Source: Pseudoalteromonas nigrifaciens (GTDB lineage Bacteria > Pseudomonadota > Gammaproteobacteria > Enterobacterales > Alteromonadaceae). From it: a stretch of DNA of 64,000 bases. The notes below the pieces were generated by a model, which was not told the origin of the DNA, made no database searches, and saw nothing but the letters and a program-made list of their open reading frames with translations. The DNA lies in NCBI RefSeq assembly GCF_002221505.1, contig NZ_CP011036.1, positions 496,001 to 560,000 of the forward strand, given 5' to 3'. Shown one piece after another: positions 16,330 through 25,133 of the stretch; the first letter of the stretch is position 1, and the number at the start of each line of letters is the position of its first letter. The position numbers and the translations under genes are program-made.

Positions 16330-19215
16330 TTATTTTAAGGTTATATTTAAAAAGTATTGTTCCAACGTTTGCGCTAGCAATGTAGAAGGAATGAGTGTTT
16401 TCAGTGTGATAATTAATTGAGTGTTCCCACCTGGCGTTTTATGCCAGTTAAAATTATCGTCTTTACGTAAAAACTGGTTCTTAACCATATTTAATTTGTT
16501 ACTGTTAAGGCTTTTTCTATTTTGGATTAGTAAAAAAGTAGCCGTATAATGCTTTAATGATCCTTTGTGGCAAATAGTTTTAAAAGCTTGCAATGTCTTT
16601 TGGTTACATACACAAGAAAATTGAATGTTAAGGGTTTCGGTATGTGATTTCCCCTGTGGTTTCTGGAGAATTATTTTAGGTTTACCCAATGTTTTAAGCG
16701 CTTTTAGCTCTTTAGAGACAAAGTTAAAATATTGTCCTTTTGCTAATTGACGCCACTGAATATTGGCTGTTTTAAAGTCTAAGGTTTTATTATTTAGTGC
16801 TTTGAATACTTTTTGACAAAAGTAATTAAACGTATTCGTATTTTTATCGATAAAATCTTCAGGTAAGGAGCTCTCCCATAGAGTTTTAAAATCACATTTA
16901 TTAAATGTAGAAGGCTGTTTATTGGTCGTAGTAACTTTACCTACTATGAGGGTATTTAATTTCAATTTTTTTATAATTTGGCTCTCTGTTAGCTCAGGCT
17001 GAAACTGCTTTTTATCCTCACTACTAAGTAATGAGTGCTCTTGGCTAAGTGAATCTAAAATACGCGAAATATCATTTGAACCTACTGGAATATCATAGAT
17101 ATAGCGAAGCTCTGCTCGTGAGTATTGGCGATATACAGGTTTGAATAATGCAATTGTTTTTTCCATACCATGAAGGTAATGACGACGAGTGGTTGCGTAG
17201 CTAGAGTGTCCATGCTGTTTTGCTATAACATCTAATAATAGTCCGGCATTCATTTTGTCAAATAGTCGGCCTTCTAACCAAAAATCAAAACGCGCTAAAC
17301 AGCTTTCTTTAGATAGCATTGCCTCTGTAGCTTCATCTTGAAGGATACTTGATAAGTGACACCCTTGACGCTGATAAGCGAGATGTAATCCCTGTAAGTA
17401 AAGTAATTCCGCACCACCATGACGCAAATGATGGAAACGTACTTTAGGACCGAATAGTGCTTTGAGTGCCTGAGTTACAGGGTAGATATAATAGCTTGAA
17501 CGCAAGCCTATAGATTCGTATTCAAAACCAAGTAAAGGCTTCGTTTCATCACAGCCTGTTTTGATTTTTAATAATATTCGTATAAGTTTGGCTGCCGGCT
17601 CTGGCATAAATACAGTAATTATTCTCGTCTTTTTATTTTTAGTCGTCCCCTCTGGCGTATTTCTTATAACGATACTAAAAAGCTGCTTTTTTTGTGGGTT
17701 CACAATAGTAATGTCACCTAGACACAGCCTTAAAACTTCGCCTCTTCGCATAGCCCCGTAATACCCTAAGATGACCGCTATGCTGGCAAATAGTCGTTGC
17801 ATGGCATCCCCGTTTTTTGAAGAAAGTAATAGCTCTACGGTGCTGTTTATCTGAGACACATTTAAGCAAAATGGATCAACAAGAGAAGGCAGCTCAGGGC
17901 GCTCGAACTGTTCTAGATCTAGCTCATCAGTGAGTTCTTGATGTGATGCACTGCGAAGGAAATTATATAAATGCCACGGTGTTGTTTTTTCATCTAAACG
18001 ATCGAACTCTTTATGTGCCCAACGATGCAATGTTTCCGGATTAGTGGCATCATCAAAGCTTAATGGGTTTAAGCTTTTATAAAAGTTTGTATAGCGGTCG
18101 ATACTTTGAGAAAGGAGTGTCTTTTTGTGAACCCCACCTTCATTAAATAGCTCATCAGTATAGTGATAAAACAGTTTAGGTATAACATTGTCGGTACCCC
18201 AAGCTGGCGCAGTAGGTTTTGTAGAGTTTTCTTTGGATGATTGTTTATGGTACTTAATAAGATTTTTATGAGGCCATGCATCAGCGGGGGCTTTTTTTTC
18301 TGCCCCTACAACCGCATTATTCAACGGGGGGATGAATAATAATTTTTCTTTTACCGTATCAATAGCATAACATTCTGTGGAATCAAGTGGCGATACATGA
18401 CGCATAGGATCACTTAAGTCACGTAATAATTTTGGTGGCACTGCATAGTGGTGATGCCAAAATGATTGAAATGTACGCAACCATTCTGCGGGGCTCATTG
18501 CAGCGAAATAATATGGCTCAGTATCTACCCACCGATTAATAGCGTCCAATAATGATTTTGTTGTTAACGCCTTTTCAGGAAGATATTTATAAAAGTTTAG
18601 CAAAACCCTTAAAGGGAAAACAGGCAGTGGGTAACGTGTGAAACTCGCTTTGTCTTCATCTGCATATGAAGAAATAGGTTTAGGGTGTGACACTTTGAGT
18701 GTAAATTGTCCTTCGAAAAACTCAATACAGGTAGGTGTTGATAATATTCTTTGCCAGTATGACAAATGTAGTGGGGCAACTTCAAAGTTTAGCACGAGTA
18801 ATACCCAACCTAAGTCATGCCATCGCTTATCCATAAAAGATTCACGTTGTGATTCATACCTGGCAAAGCATTGACTTGCTAATAGATTTTTCTCATGAAT
18901 ACTAAATAGCCACATCGTTGACTCATCCGTAAAAGCTTGTTCTTTTACTTCTGGTAACTGCCAATTACATATTTCTTTCAAATAAAATAAAACGTGATCA
19001 AGTGCACTTAATAACACCCGTTGTTTACCTGTGGGAATACTTTTAATTCGCTTATTAATATCGTTGAGCTGCTCTTTTGATAATGCTCGCTCATTAATAT
19101 TCAAAGAGTTAATTAGATCGCATACCCACTGAAGGTTACTAGTTTCCTCGCAATCCATACCGAGCTCTTCACGGTAGGTAATAATACTCTGAGCCGTTAG
19201 TGGTTTTTTAGCCAT
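16330..19215 (-). CDS. Large tyrosine recombinase with C-terminal extension
   Basis: A 961-aa protein. The catalytic domain (about 430-690) has the full set: Arg in GAMRRGEVLRL (near 490), a Lys-rich beta turn (TTKNKKTRI), HHLRHGG (near 595), His in KQHGHSSYATT and Tyr in RRHYLHG (near 678). About 430 residues precede it and about 270 follow, far larger than a phage integrase (300-400 aa). RBS AAAGGAG lies 6 nt before the ATG, inside the end of the upstream gene, which it overlaps by 8 nt; the two are surely co-translated. It is probably the catalytic subunit of a two-recombinase complex, comparable in plan to Tn554-type TnpA/TnpB or other paired-recombinase elements, though not clearly a member of either. 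Confidence 0.85.
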   Translation of the reverse strand: MAKKPLTAQSIITYREELGMDCEETSNLQWVCDLINSLNINERALSKEQLNDINKRIKSIPTGKQRVLLSALDHVLFYLKEICNWQLPEVKEQAFTDESTMWLFSIHEKNLLASQCFARYESQRESFMDKRWHDLGWVLLVLNFEVAPLHLSYWQRILSTPTCIEFFEGQFTLKVSHPKPISSYADEDKASFTRYPLPVFPLRVLLNFYKYLPEKALTTKSLLDAINRWVDTEPYYFAAMSPAEWLRTFQSFWHHHYAVPPKLLRDLSDPMRHVSPLDSTECYAIDTVKEKLLFIPPLNNAVVGAEKKAPADAWPHKNLIKYHKQSSKENSTKPTAPAWGTDNVIPKLFYHYTDELFNEGGVHKKTLLSQSIDRYTNFYKSLNPLSFDDATNPETLHRWAHKEFDRLDEKTTPWHLYNFLRSASHQELTDELDLEQFERPELPSLVDPFCLNVSQINSTVELLLSSKNGDAMQRLFASIAVILGYYGAMRRGEVLRLCLGDITIVNPQKKQLFSIVIRNTPEGTTKNKKTRIITVFMPEPAAKLIRILLKIKTGCDETKPLLGFEYESIGLRSSYYIYPVTQALKALFGPKVRFHHLRHGGAELLYLQGLHLAYQRQGCHLSSILQDEATEAMLSKESCLARFDFWLEGRLFDKMNAGLLLDVIAKQHGHSSYATTRRHYLHGMEKTIALFKPVYRQYSRAELRYIYDIPVGSNDISRILDSLSQEHSLLSSEDKKQFQPELTESQIIKKLKLNTLIVGKVTTTNKQPSTFNKCDFKTLWESSLPEDFIDKNTNTFNYFCQKVFKALNNKTLDFKTANIQWRQLAKGQYFNFVSKELKALKTLGKPKIILQKPQGKSHTETLNIQFSCVCNQKTLQAFKTICHKGSLKHYTATFLLIQNRKSLNSNKLNMVKNQFLRKDDNFNWHKTPGGNTQLIITLKTLIPSTLLAQTLEQYFLNITLK

Positions 19216-20812
19216 GATTTGCTCCTTTTATCTCCGCTAAATTTAAAAACTCAGGGATTTTATTTAAAAAGGAGCAAAATCTGTTTAGTACGACAGGAAA
19301 TAGCTCATCGCTTCCTAGTTGCTCTCCATAATTTGCATGGCCCATAAGTCGACTTATATCTTGCGACGTGAGCGTAGGAGATAGTGATGTTAATGCATGC
19401 TGGGCAAAAAAGTGTCGCAGATGGTAAGGTACTATTTTTACTTCCCCAGGATTAGCTTTTGACCACCACTTAGCCATAAACGGTCGCAAAATTTTTGCTG
19501 ATAATGGCTTGACCGCCAAATTTTCATCAATCAAAAACCACATTAATGGAGAATCAAAAGTAGTAGATGAATGAAGTTGCAAGTTTTGCAGTAAAAACTC
19601 GTAGCGTAATAATGCAAGACGAAAATAGTCACATAGCCAAATAGTACGATAACGACCTTTATCAAAAATGATGACAGAGTGTTTATCGAAGCAATATTCT
19701 TTTTTAAATGTAATTTCGTGTGTTGGACGTGCACTTGTTAATGCAATATATAATAGTGCAAGTTCAAATACCCTAAAGTTATACAGCTCCAGTAAGCTTT
19801 CTAGCGTATGTTTACTTTGCTCAAGCTTTTGGCCTTGCAAGTGAAGTTCATGAAAAAAACGACGTACTGAATCAACATTTACATATCGTATTGAACCTAT
19901 AAAAATAGGTGGGGTATTTATATATTTTCGTCTTGCTGCCGATATATCATAGTATAAAGAAGGTATTTTTCCTGATGTACTAAATAGGTAGTCTTGTTGT
20001 TTAGTAGTATTGCGAATTAGCTGAGAGTCATTATGCAAAATAGACTTTGTAGCGCTAAATAACTTTAAGAGTTCTGGTTCATAGATAGCTTGCGATAGTC
20101 GTTTTAAGTAGTATGTTTGGGCAACAAAAATATCAGATCTTATTTGATCACTGTCGCGTCTTTGATAATGAAAGGCACTAGAATGATGTAAGTTATCAAC
20201 TCCAAGTAAAACTGCTTTTGCCGGTGTTGTTAGGCTAGGGTCGCATTGAACCATTTTTTTGAAGTAATTAAACAAAACATCCTTACGAACTAGGTATTTT
20301 GCTTTTAATATAGGAGGAGTTTGCCATTTGTCATTAATAAAACATAAGAATACCTCTTTCTCTTCTTGGCTCATCACCCAGCAATTGTTGGCTTGCTTCG
20401 TTTTAGTTATTGCATCAGAAAACCAGTGATTTAAACCATTTGGGATAGGTTGCCATTGCCAGCTAATACTGCCTTTAGTTGGGTAAGCAATAGCATATTC
20501 GATCCATGAAGGATTATTTCTACGGACACTCCTTAAACTATGTTGTTGACAAGGGGTATTGCCACTAACAATGGTGATATCTGGAATATCTTTGCTTGAT
20601 TTACATGACGTGAGAGCACCAGTTAGCCACAGATATAAGAAGTTAAAAAGTGCGCGATCATATGCTGTTACTTTTGTACTTGATGATGGTTTATATACTT
20701 TTATTAATCTTATTAAAGCCGCCAATAACTTAAGAGCATAATGCCTAGCATTGGGAAATGGGGCTCCACTATTTTTAAATCTTTCTTTTGATTTTATGGC
20801 TTCTTTACTCAT
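19208..20812 (-). CDS. Tyrosine-recombinase-fold protein lacking the catalytic Tyr
   Basis: A 534-aa protein. Arg of the first box is present (ALTSARPTHEITF, near 360), and the second box reads VPYHLRHFFAQH (near 464), with Tyr where the first catalytic His normally sits. The last box keeps Gly-His (LMGHANYGEQ, near 489), but the position 9-10 residues on, where the nucleophile Tyr is expected, is Ser-Asp (LGSDELF). It therefore looks like a catalytically inactive partner of the 961-aa recombinase encoded next to it (8-nt overlap). A distantly placed nucleophile cannot be excluded. A 154-bp gap separates it from the upstream small genes. Confidence 0.78.
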   Translation of the reverse strand: MSKEAIKSKERFKNSGAPFPNARHYALKLLAALIRLIKVYKPSSSTKVTAYDRALFNFLYLWLTGALTSCKSSKDIPDITIVSGNTPCQQHSLRSVRRNNPSWIEYAIAYPTKGSISWQWQPIPNGLNHWFSDAITKTKQANNCWVMSQEEKEVFLCFINDKWQTPPILKAKYLVRKDVLFNYFKKMVQCDPSLTTPAKAVLLGVDNLHHSSAFHYQRRDSDQIRSDIFVAQTYYLKRLSQAIYEPELLKLFSATKSILHNDSQLIRNTTKQQDYLFSTSGKIPSLYYDISAARRKYINTPPIFIGSIRYVNVDSVRRFFHELHLQGQKLEQSKHTLESLLELYNFRVFELALLYIALTSARPTHEITFKKEYCFDKHSVIIFDKGRYRTIWLCDYFRLALLRYEFLLQNLQLHSSTTFDSPLMWFLIDENLAVKPLSAKILRPFMAKWWSKANPGEVKIVPYHLRHFFAQHALTSLSPTLTSQDISRLMGHANYGEQLGSDELFPVVLNRFCSFLNKIPEFLNLAEIKGANHG

Positions 20813-20966
20813 CGTTTATACACGTCTCATCTGGTTGTTCGTTATTGGAATCGGTTAACTTTAAAGCTAAAAAGTAGGCCCTCCTCAGCACACTAGTGAT
20901 GTTTAAAAACATGAATAAATCGCATGGTATTTATTCAAAAAATTCTGCTAATGAATTTAGTTTTTA

Positions 20967-21446
20967 TCAGGTTCGTTTAACTCCTCTAATACTTGACCGA
21001 GATACTTGAGCTAAATGACTAAGCTGTTTTTGATTGGGTACAGCTAAATTAAGAGACTTAGCCTTGTTATGCCGGCCGTGTAATTTCTGCGGTAAAGATC
21101 TGAATTCGGGTGTAAGTAGTGCTGGCTTTATTAACGCAAGGGTGGATATTATTGGCTCAGCTTCATCATAAATAATGAGTGATGCAATTAACTTAAATGC
21201 TGCATTATGACTGAGAAGAATTTTGATCAGAGGTATAATAGCTAATGCTATATACTCCCCTTCTTCTTTACTCTTTAAGACAGGTATAGGGCTAGAGTCA
21301 AGCAAACACTGAAGCTGTTCAATTGAAAAAAACTGAATGTCGGGTAGTTTTTTCTGCGTAAACCTATCGTCTGATACCACAGTAGTCAGCGTTGGGTGTT
21401 GTCGCAATTTAAGCGCGCTTAACGATAGTTTTTTAATCTTTGGCAC
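20967..21446 (-). CDS. Hypothetical 159-aa protein, paralogue of its neighbour, HTH-like C-terminus
   Basis: No family recognised. The N-terminus (KIKKLSLSALKLRQHPTL) and the following FSIEQLQCLLDSSPI region parallel the 93-aa protein encoded just upstream, so the two look like tandem paralogues. The C-terminus (NQKQLSHLAQVSRSSIRG, about 137-154) has the spacing of a helix-turn-helix, suggesting DNA binding. The N-terminal pattern is distantly like ParB-type 'L-x2-L-x-HP' segments. It starts at GTG and overlaps the upstream gene by 14 nt. Probably a regulator or recombination directionality factor of the recombinase operon; this is inferred from context. Confidence 0.6.
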   Translation of the reverse strand: MPKIKKLSLSALKLRQHPTLTTVVSDDRFTQKKLPDIQFFSIEQLQCLLDSSPIPVLKSKEEGEYIALAIIPLIKILLSHNAAFKLIASLIIYDEAEPIISTLALIKPALLTPEFRSLPQKLHGRHNKAKSLNLAVPNQKQLSHLAQVSRSSIRGVKRT

Positions 21447-21714
21447 AACATGGGTTCCTTATATAATTTAATGTCACGATTACTGGTGTGTTCATTTTGT
21501 TACTAATTAATATCGCGCTGAAATTGACTAAAATTAGAGAAGTGAATTTCAAAGGATTTAAATCTAATAACGTTTGTATTACCTCAATGGGTAACTCACC
21601 AATGCAGTGGTTTACTTTTAAATTTACGACATCATTTTTAGTCAGCTCCATTAATTGTGGGTGAACTTGTAATTTCGCATTGGTTAACTGAATCTTTTTT
21701 TTCTTATATTTCAT
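21433..21714 (-). CDS. Hypothetical 93-aa protein, first gene of the recombinase operon
   Basis: A small basic protein (KYKKKKIQLTNAKLQVHPQL at the N-terminus, then LPIEVIQTLLDLNP). It shares the K-L-x2-HP-x-L start and the 'I-E-x-L/I-Q-x-L-L-D' segment with the 159-aa protein whose gene overlaps its end by 14 nt; it lacks that protein's HTH-like tail. No clear ribosome-binding site. It is the first gene downstream of the repeated DNA at 21.74-22.12 kb. Function unknown. Confidence 0.55.
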   Translation of the reverse strand: MKYKKKKIQLTNAKLQVHPQLMELTKNDVVNLKVNHCIGELPIEVIQTLLDLNPLKFTSLILVNFSAILISNKMNTPVIVTLNYIRNPCCAKD

Positions 21715-21740
21715 TGGTTTACTCTATTTAATTAACGTAT

Positions 21741-21828
21741 TCATGTTTAATTTATGGTAACCCTTTACCATTTTTGTTTTGACGATTATGTCCGGCTATG
21801 TAGGCCTACTTATTCAGGGCGAATAAAC
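21741..21828. repeat. Imperfect direct repeat, copy 1, upstream of recombinase operon
   Basis: An ~88-bp unit starting TCATGTTTAATTTATGGTAAC and ending GGGCGAATAAAC, about 27 bp upstream of the 93-aa gene. It aligns over its whole length with copy 2 (22031-22116). It carries the palindrome GTAGGCCTAC at 21800-21809. Likely a protein-binding or recombination site of the module; it may also contain the operon promoter. Confidence 0.6.
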
Positions 21829-22030
21829 CATTCGCGTTTTGTAAAAAAACTCTTAAGAGGTAAGCGCCAAAAACATTTATCTTGTCCATAATAAAGAATA
21901 AAAAAATTTTTGTGTGTGACAGAGGTACCTATTTTTGATGCTCTACCAATTTTTTTTTAAAAAGTGAAAACTTTTGCGTTTCATAAAAACCTCCTGCATT
22001 TTTTATAAATTAATTTATTCATTTATTTAT

Positions 22031-22116
22031 TTATGTTTAATTATGGTAACGCGCTTTTTTTGCTACAGCGGCGATTAACTCCTGCTTTGTAGGTATACTT
22101 ATTTGGCGAACTAAAC
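22031..22116. repeat. Imperfect direct repeat, copy 2
   Basis: An ~86-bp unit starting TTATGTTTAATTATGGTAAC and ending TGGCGAACTAAAC, aligned with copy 1 at 21741-21828. The palindrome of copy 1 is changed here to GTAGGTATAC. It lies upstream of the 50-aa reading frame. Confidence 0.6.
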
Positions 22117-22189
22117 TTAAACATCCTCACGTATTAAAATGACTCAATAGCTAAAATGTGAATAAAATAAATAGTAAAGGAATTTTTTA

Positions 22190-22342
22190 ATGTGTCTCAG
22201 ATTAGAGACCCCTTTTTTAGCACCTGAAAAAGATCAGGCGATAAAAATATTTTTAATAAAAAACAATGTTCGTTTAAAAGTCATCAATGATGCATATTTT
22301 CAATGGCTTAGGGGTTGTTCGTTTTTTGCTTTATTAAAATAA
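22190..22342 (+). CDS. Small 50-aa reading frame (hypothetical)
   Basis: ATG preceded by AAAGGA at 8 nt spacing, then 50 codons and TAA. The peptide begins MCLRLETPFLAPEKDQ and ends GCSFFALLK; it is basic with a hydrophobic end. No family is recognised. It is divergent from the recombinase operon, with the repeat pair between them, as small regulators often are. It could be a chance frame in AT-rich DNA. Confidence 0.35.
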   Translation: MCLRLETPFLAPEKDQAIKIFLIKNNVRLKVINDAYFQWLRGCSFFALLK

Positions 22343-22588
22343 ATGTCTCTTTGAATTTTTAAAATTTTTGTGAGTTTTTTGATTGTTTTATGTTGACGAT
22401 GGGGTTTTTAAGATTAAATCAGGGTTTTGTATACTTTTGTGTACGGTTTTTTTTGGAGGGTGTTAGCGGATTTGTATTTTCTGCTCGCTGCTTTATTTAA
22501 AATTTGTTGCGTATTTTTGTTAACTTTAACGCTGTTATTGCGCTAAATATTTTTTACCAACAATGCCAATGATTAAACATCCAGATAT
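22343..22588. other. AT-rich non-coding stretch before umuC relic
   Basis: T-rich DNA with no convincing gene or strong hairpin. It marks the transition from the recombinase module to the umuC/IS region. Confidence 0.4.
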
Positions 22589-22681
22589 TTAATCACTGCA
22601 TTTAATAATAGGAATATCAGACCAACGTGTTGTGTAATGCGGCGACAAAAAAGCACGCTTCATATTCCAGGTTTGAGTGAC
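22589..22681 (-). pseudogene. umuC: umuC 3' end fragment (DNA polymerase V catalytic subunit)
   Basis: Read on the minus strand this ends ...TQTWNMKRAFLSPHYTT, RWSDIPIIKCSD, stop. It matches the conserved UmuC C-terminus (E. coli: W-x-MKRAMLSPRYTT). The preceding part of the same gene is found 3.6 kb away at 26238-26504, beyond a nested IS pair. The little-finger piece alone cannot act as a polymerase. Confidence 0.82.
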
Positions 22682-22744
22682 TACTCACCGCCTTATCAGG
22701 CGATGCTTCTTATTTCGTTAGCCGTTGCTCGGTAGTATCGAGAC

Positions 22745-23407
22745 TTACGCAGCTTCCATAAGCAGAGACGACTGTCCAGCCGCCTTTAATTCCAGAATAC
22801 CTTTATCACGGATATTGAGGGCGGCATTTAAGTCGCGATCTATACCTGTAGTGCCGCAAGATGGACAATCCCACTTGCGAACTGATAAGGGGATTTCATC
22901 CATTTTATGACCGCAACAATGACAAGTTTTAGAGCTTGCATACCACTGGTCGAGCTTCACTAGGTGCTTACCTTGCTCTTTCAGTTTGTACTCCAACTTA
23001 ACGACAAAGCCATGCCATGAGGCATCCGCTATGTGTTTCGCCAGTTTGCGGTTTTTCATCATATTGGCTGATTTCAATGTCTCAACTATCACCGCTTGGT
23101 TTTCGTCAACGAGAGTTCGAGAGAGTTTGTGTTGAAAGTCAGCGCGAGCATTCGCTACTTTTTCATGGCATTTGGCAACCAGCAAACGTGCTTTTGCCCT
23201 GTTTGCGCTGCCTTTTGCTTTTCTGGATAACTGACGCTGTTTGCGTCTGAGGTTTTTCTCAGCACGTTTTACAAATCTTGGGTTGGCGGTTTTTCTGCCA
23301 TTAGATTGAATAGCAAAATGAGATAAACCTAGATCGATACCTGTAACCTTACTTATCGTGTGAAGCAGTACTGGCGCTTCAACTCCATCATCAACAAGGA
23401 GCGAGGC
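22745..23407 (-). pseudogene. tnpB: Outer IS tnpB, 3' part (RuvC and zinc-finger half)
   Basis: C-terminal half of an RNA-guided nuclease of the TnpB family. It resumes at ASLLVDDGVEAP and carries the RuvC acids: Asp in GIDLGLSHF, Glu in VIVETLKSANMM and Asp in TGIDRDLNAALNI, with the CHCC...CPSC zinc finger. The N-terminal half is at 25207-25698; joined precisely, ...KTGKFY + ASLLVDDG... gives an unbroken protein of about 385 aa. A potential TTG start just upstream in inner-element DNA could express this half, but it would lack the wedge/REC region. Confidence 0.85.
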
Positions 23408-23461
23408 ATGAACAACTCCCACTAAACGCTGCGCGTTTTGAAGGAGTTTCAAAAAGAAAGC

Positions 23462-24676
23462 CTAAGCTACCTTTTTAGGCTGGTTCCCAGCCTGAATACC
23501 TAACGCCCAGTTTAAGTTAACTTGCGCACTGGCTACATCGCGGGGCTTCTCACAACCACATTCGCATGAGTGCCAGCGGTCTGCTAAGGATTTCTTCTTC
23601 TTAGCTCCGCAGTCTGGGCAGGTTTGACTTGGCTTAACTTGCTTTGTTGGTACTTCAACAAATTCGCTACTAGCTTCTTCCGCTTTGTATCGCAGCAAAT
23701 TAAGAGTCATGGCTGGCGCGGTGTTCAGAATTTCCCGATTCAGACCAGCCTTTTGTTTCACCATTTTTCCGTTTTTCTCGACAGTACCTTTGGCACTACG
23801 AGTCATGTTCTTAACGGTGAGTTTTTCGGTGGCGATCAATGCCGCCACTTCAACTAATTTTGCAGTTTCTTTATGAGTAAAATCGAGTCTTTGACGGGCG
23901 ATTTTCTGGTGGAGTTTGGCAATTTGATGCTTTAATTTTCGCTGGGTGCGAGTGCCTTTTTTCGCTAACGCGAGGTCACGTTGTAAAGAGGTTAATCGCT
24001 CTTTGCTGTTTCTGAGGTAACGGGGGTTTTCGACTTGCTCAAAATTACCATCCTGATCGATAGTCGAAAAGTAATGAGAAACACCCCAATCCAAGCCAAC
24101 AGCTTTAGTGCCACAGTTTCTCTCAATGGTGTCATACTCCATTGAAACTGAAATGAACCACTCACCATTCTTTCGGATGATTTCGGCAGTTTTCGGCTTG
24201 CCTCCTGTGTTTCTAGCTTTACCTCGGATCTTAACGATACCAACATCAGCCAAATAAACAGCACCATGCTTTTTTTCTTTCAGGTTGAGCTTCCAACCAT
24301 CACCATGAGCCTTGTAGCCCCAACCTTTAAAGCGTTGAAATGGTTTAAAACGTGGGAATCCAGCTTTCTTATCACCTTTTTTGAGCCGTCTAAAAAAACC
24401 GTCAAAAGCCAGTGCAACACGTTTTAATGTGACTTGCTCACTCTGAGCATTAGCATTGAAAATGCCATGCGCTTTACGATTATTACGCCACAGAGTGTTG
24501 ATTTTGCACTGTTCGTGAAAGTTAAGACTGTAATTAGAATCACGATATGTTTCGATGCGATCACGTAAAGCCCAGTTGTACAACTGGTGATGGTGGACAA
24601 ACAAATCCATCAGCGATTCTTCTTGAGAAACTGATGATTTCATTTTATATGTAACTTTACGGATTGCTTTTTTCAT
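23462..24676 (-). CDS. tnpB: TnpB RNA-guided nuclease of the inner IS
   Basis: 404-aa TnpB of normal length. The RuvC-like triad is complete: Asp in AVGLDWGVSHYF (about 190), Glu in LIATEKLTVKNM and Asp in KPRDVASAQVNL, with a CPDC...CECGC zinc finger between the last two. TnpB proteins are ancestors of Cas12 and cut DNA matching a guide copied from the element's right end; they favour retention of the element. The 3' end is only 54 bp from the element boundary, so the guide RNA would overlap the end of this gene and run into the flank. Sequence similarity to the outer TnpB is low, so the two IS are different types. Confidence 0.9.
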   Translation of the reverse strand: MKKAIRKVTYKMKSSVSQEESLMDLFVHHHQLYNWALRDRIETYRDSNYSLNFHEQCKINTLWRNNRKAHGIFNANAQSEQVTLKRVALAFDGFFRRLKKGDKKAGFPRFKPFQRFKGWGYKAHGDGWKLNLKEKKHGAVYLADVGIVKIRGKARNTGGKPKTAEIIRKNGEWFISVSMEYDTIERNCGTKAVGLDWGVSHYFSTIDQDGNFEQVENPRYLRNSKERLTSLQRDLALAKKGTRTQRKLKHQIAKLHQKIARQRLDFTHKETAKLVEVAALIATEKLTVKNMTRSAKGTVEKNGKMVKQKAGLNREILNTAPAMTLNLLRYKAEEASSEFVEVPTKQVKPSQTCPDCGAKKKKSLADRWHSCECGCEKPRDVASAQVNLNWALGIQAGNQPKKVA

Positions 24677-24700
24677 AACAACTAATTATATTTAGTTATT

Positions 24701-25114
24701 ATGAAAAAACAAGCCCTAAATACGCTGTATCACAGCGTTTATAATATTCACTACCATTTAGTCCTTGTAACTAAATATCGTCATCGCTGTATCACGCCAG
24801 AGGTTGCCGCGTACTTAGAATCTCAGTACAAAAGGTTGTTAAAATCTTGGGATTGTGAGCTTTTGGAGTGCAATGGTGAGCCAGATCACCTTCACCTTTT
24901 AATTTCTGCTAATCCCAAGATGCAACCAAGTAAAATGGTGAACAGTTTAAAAACTGCTACATCAAGACTTGTGCGAAAGGAGTTTTCCGAACACTTGGGT
25001 GAGTTTTACTGGAAGCCAGTTTTTTACAGCAGAAGTTATTGTCTGGTTAGTTGCGGAGGTGCACCACTTGAAATCGTGAAGCAATATTTAGCTCAGCAGG
25101 AAGGATTTGATTAA
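24701..25114 (+). CDS. tnpA: IS200/IS605 Y1 transposase TnpA of the inner IS
   Basis: 137-aa single-strand transposase. The HUH motif is DHLHLLI (about 62-68) and the nucleophile Tyr is in IVKQYLAQQ (near 129), both intact. It cuts and joins single-stranded element ends at short target sequences, recognising the subterminal hairpins. The gene starts 24 bp from the divergent tnpB start and ends 2 bp before the 7-bp-stem hairpin. It is probably functional. Confidence 0.92.
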   Translation: MKKQALNTLYHSVYNIHYHLVLVTKYRHRCITPEVAAYLESQYKRLLKSWDCELLECNGEPDHLHLLISANPKMQPSKMVNSLKTATSRLVRKEFSEHLGEFYWKPVFYSRSYCLVSCGGAPLEIVKQYLAQQEGFD

Positions 25115-25116
25115 AG

Positions 25117-25133
25117 CCACCACTTCGTGGTGG
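25117..25133. repeat. Subterminal hairpin of inner IS (TnpA-binding)
   Basis: CCACCAC-TTC-GTGGTGG, 7-bp perfect stem with a 3-nt loop, 2 bp past tnpA. Imperfect palindromes of this type are the TnpA recognition structures in IS200/IS605 elements. Confidence 0.75.
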
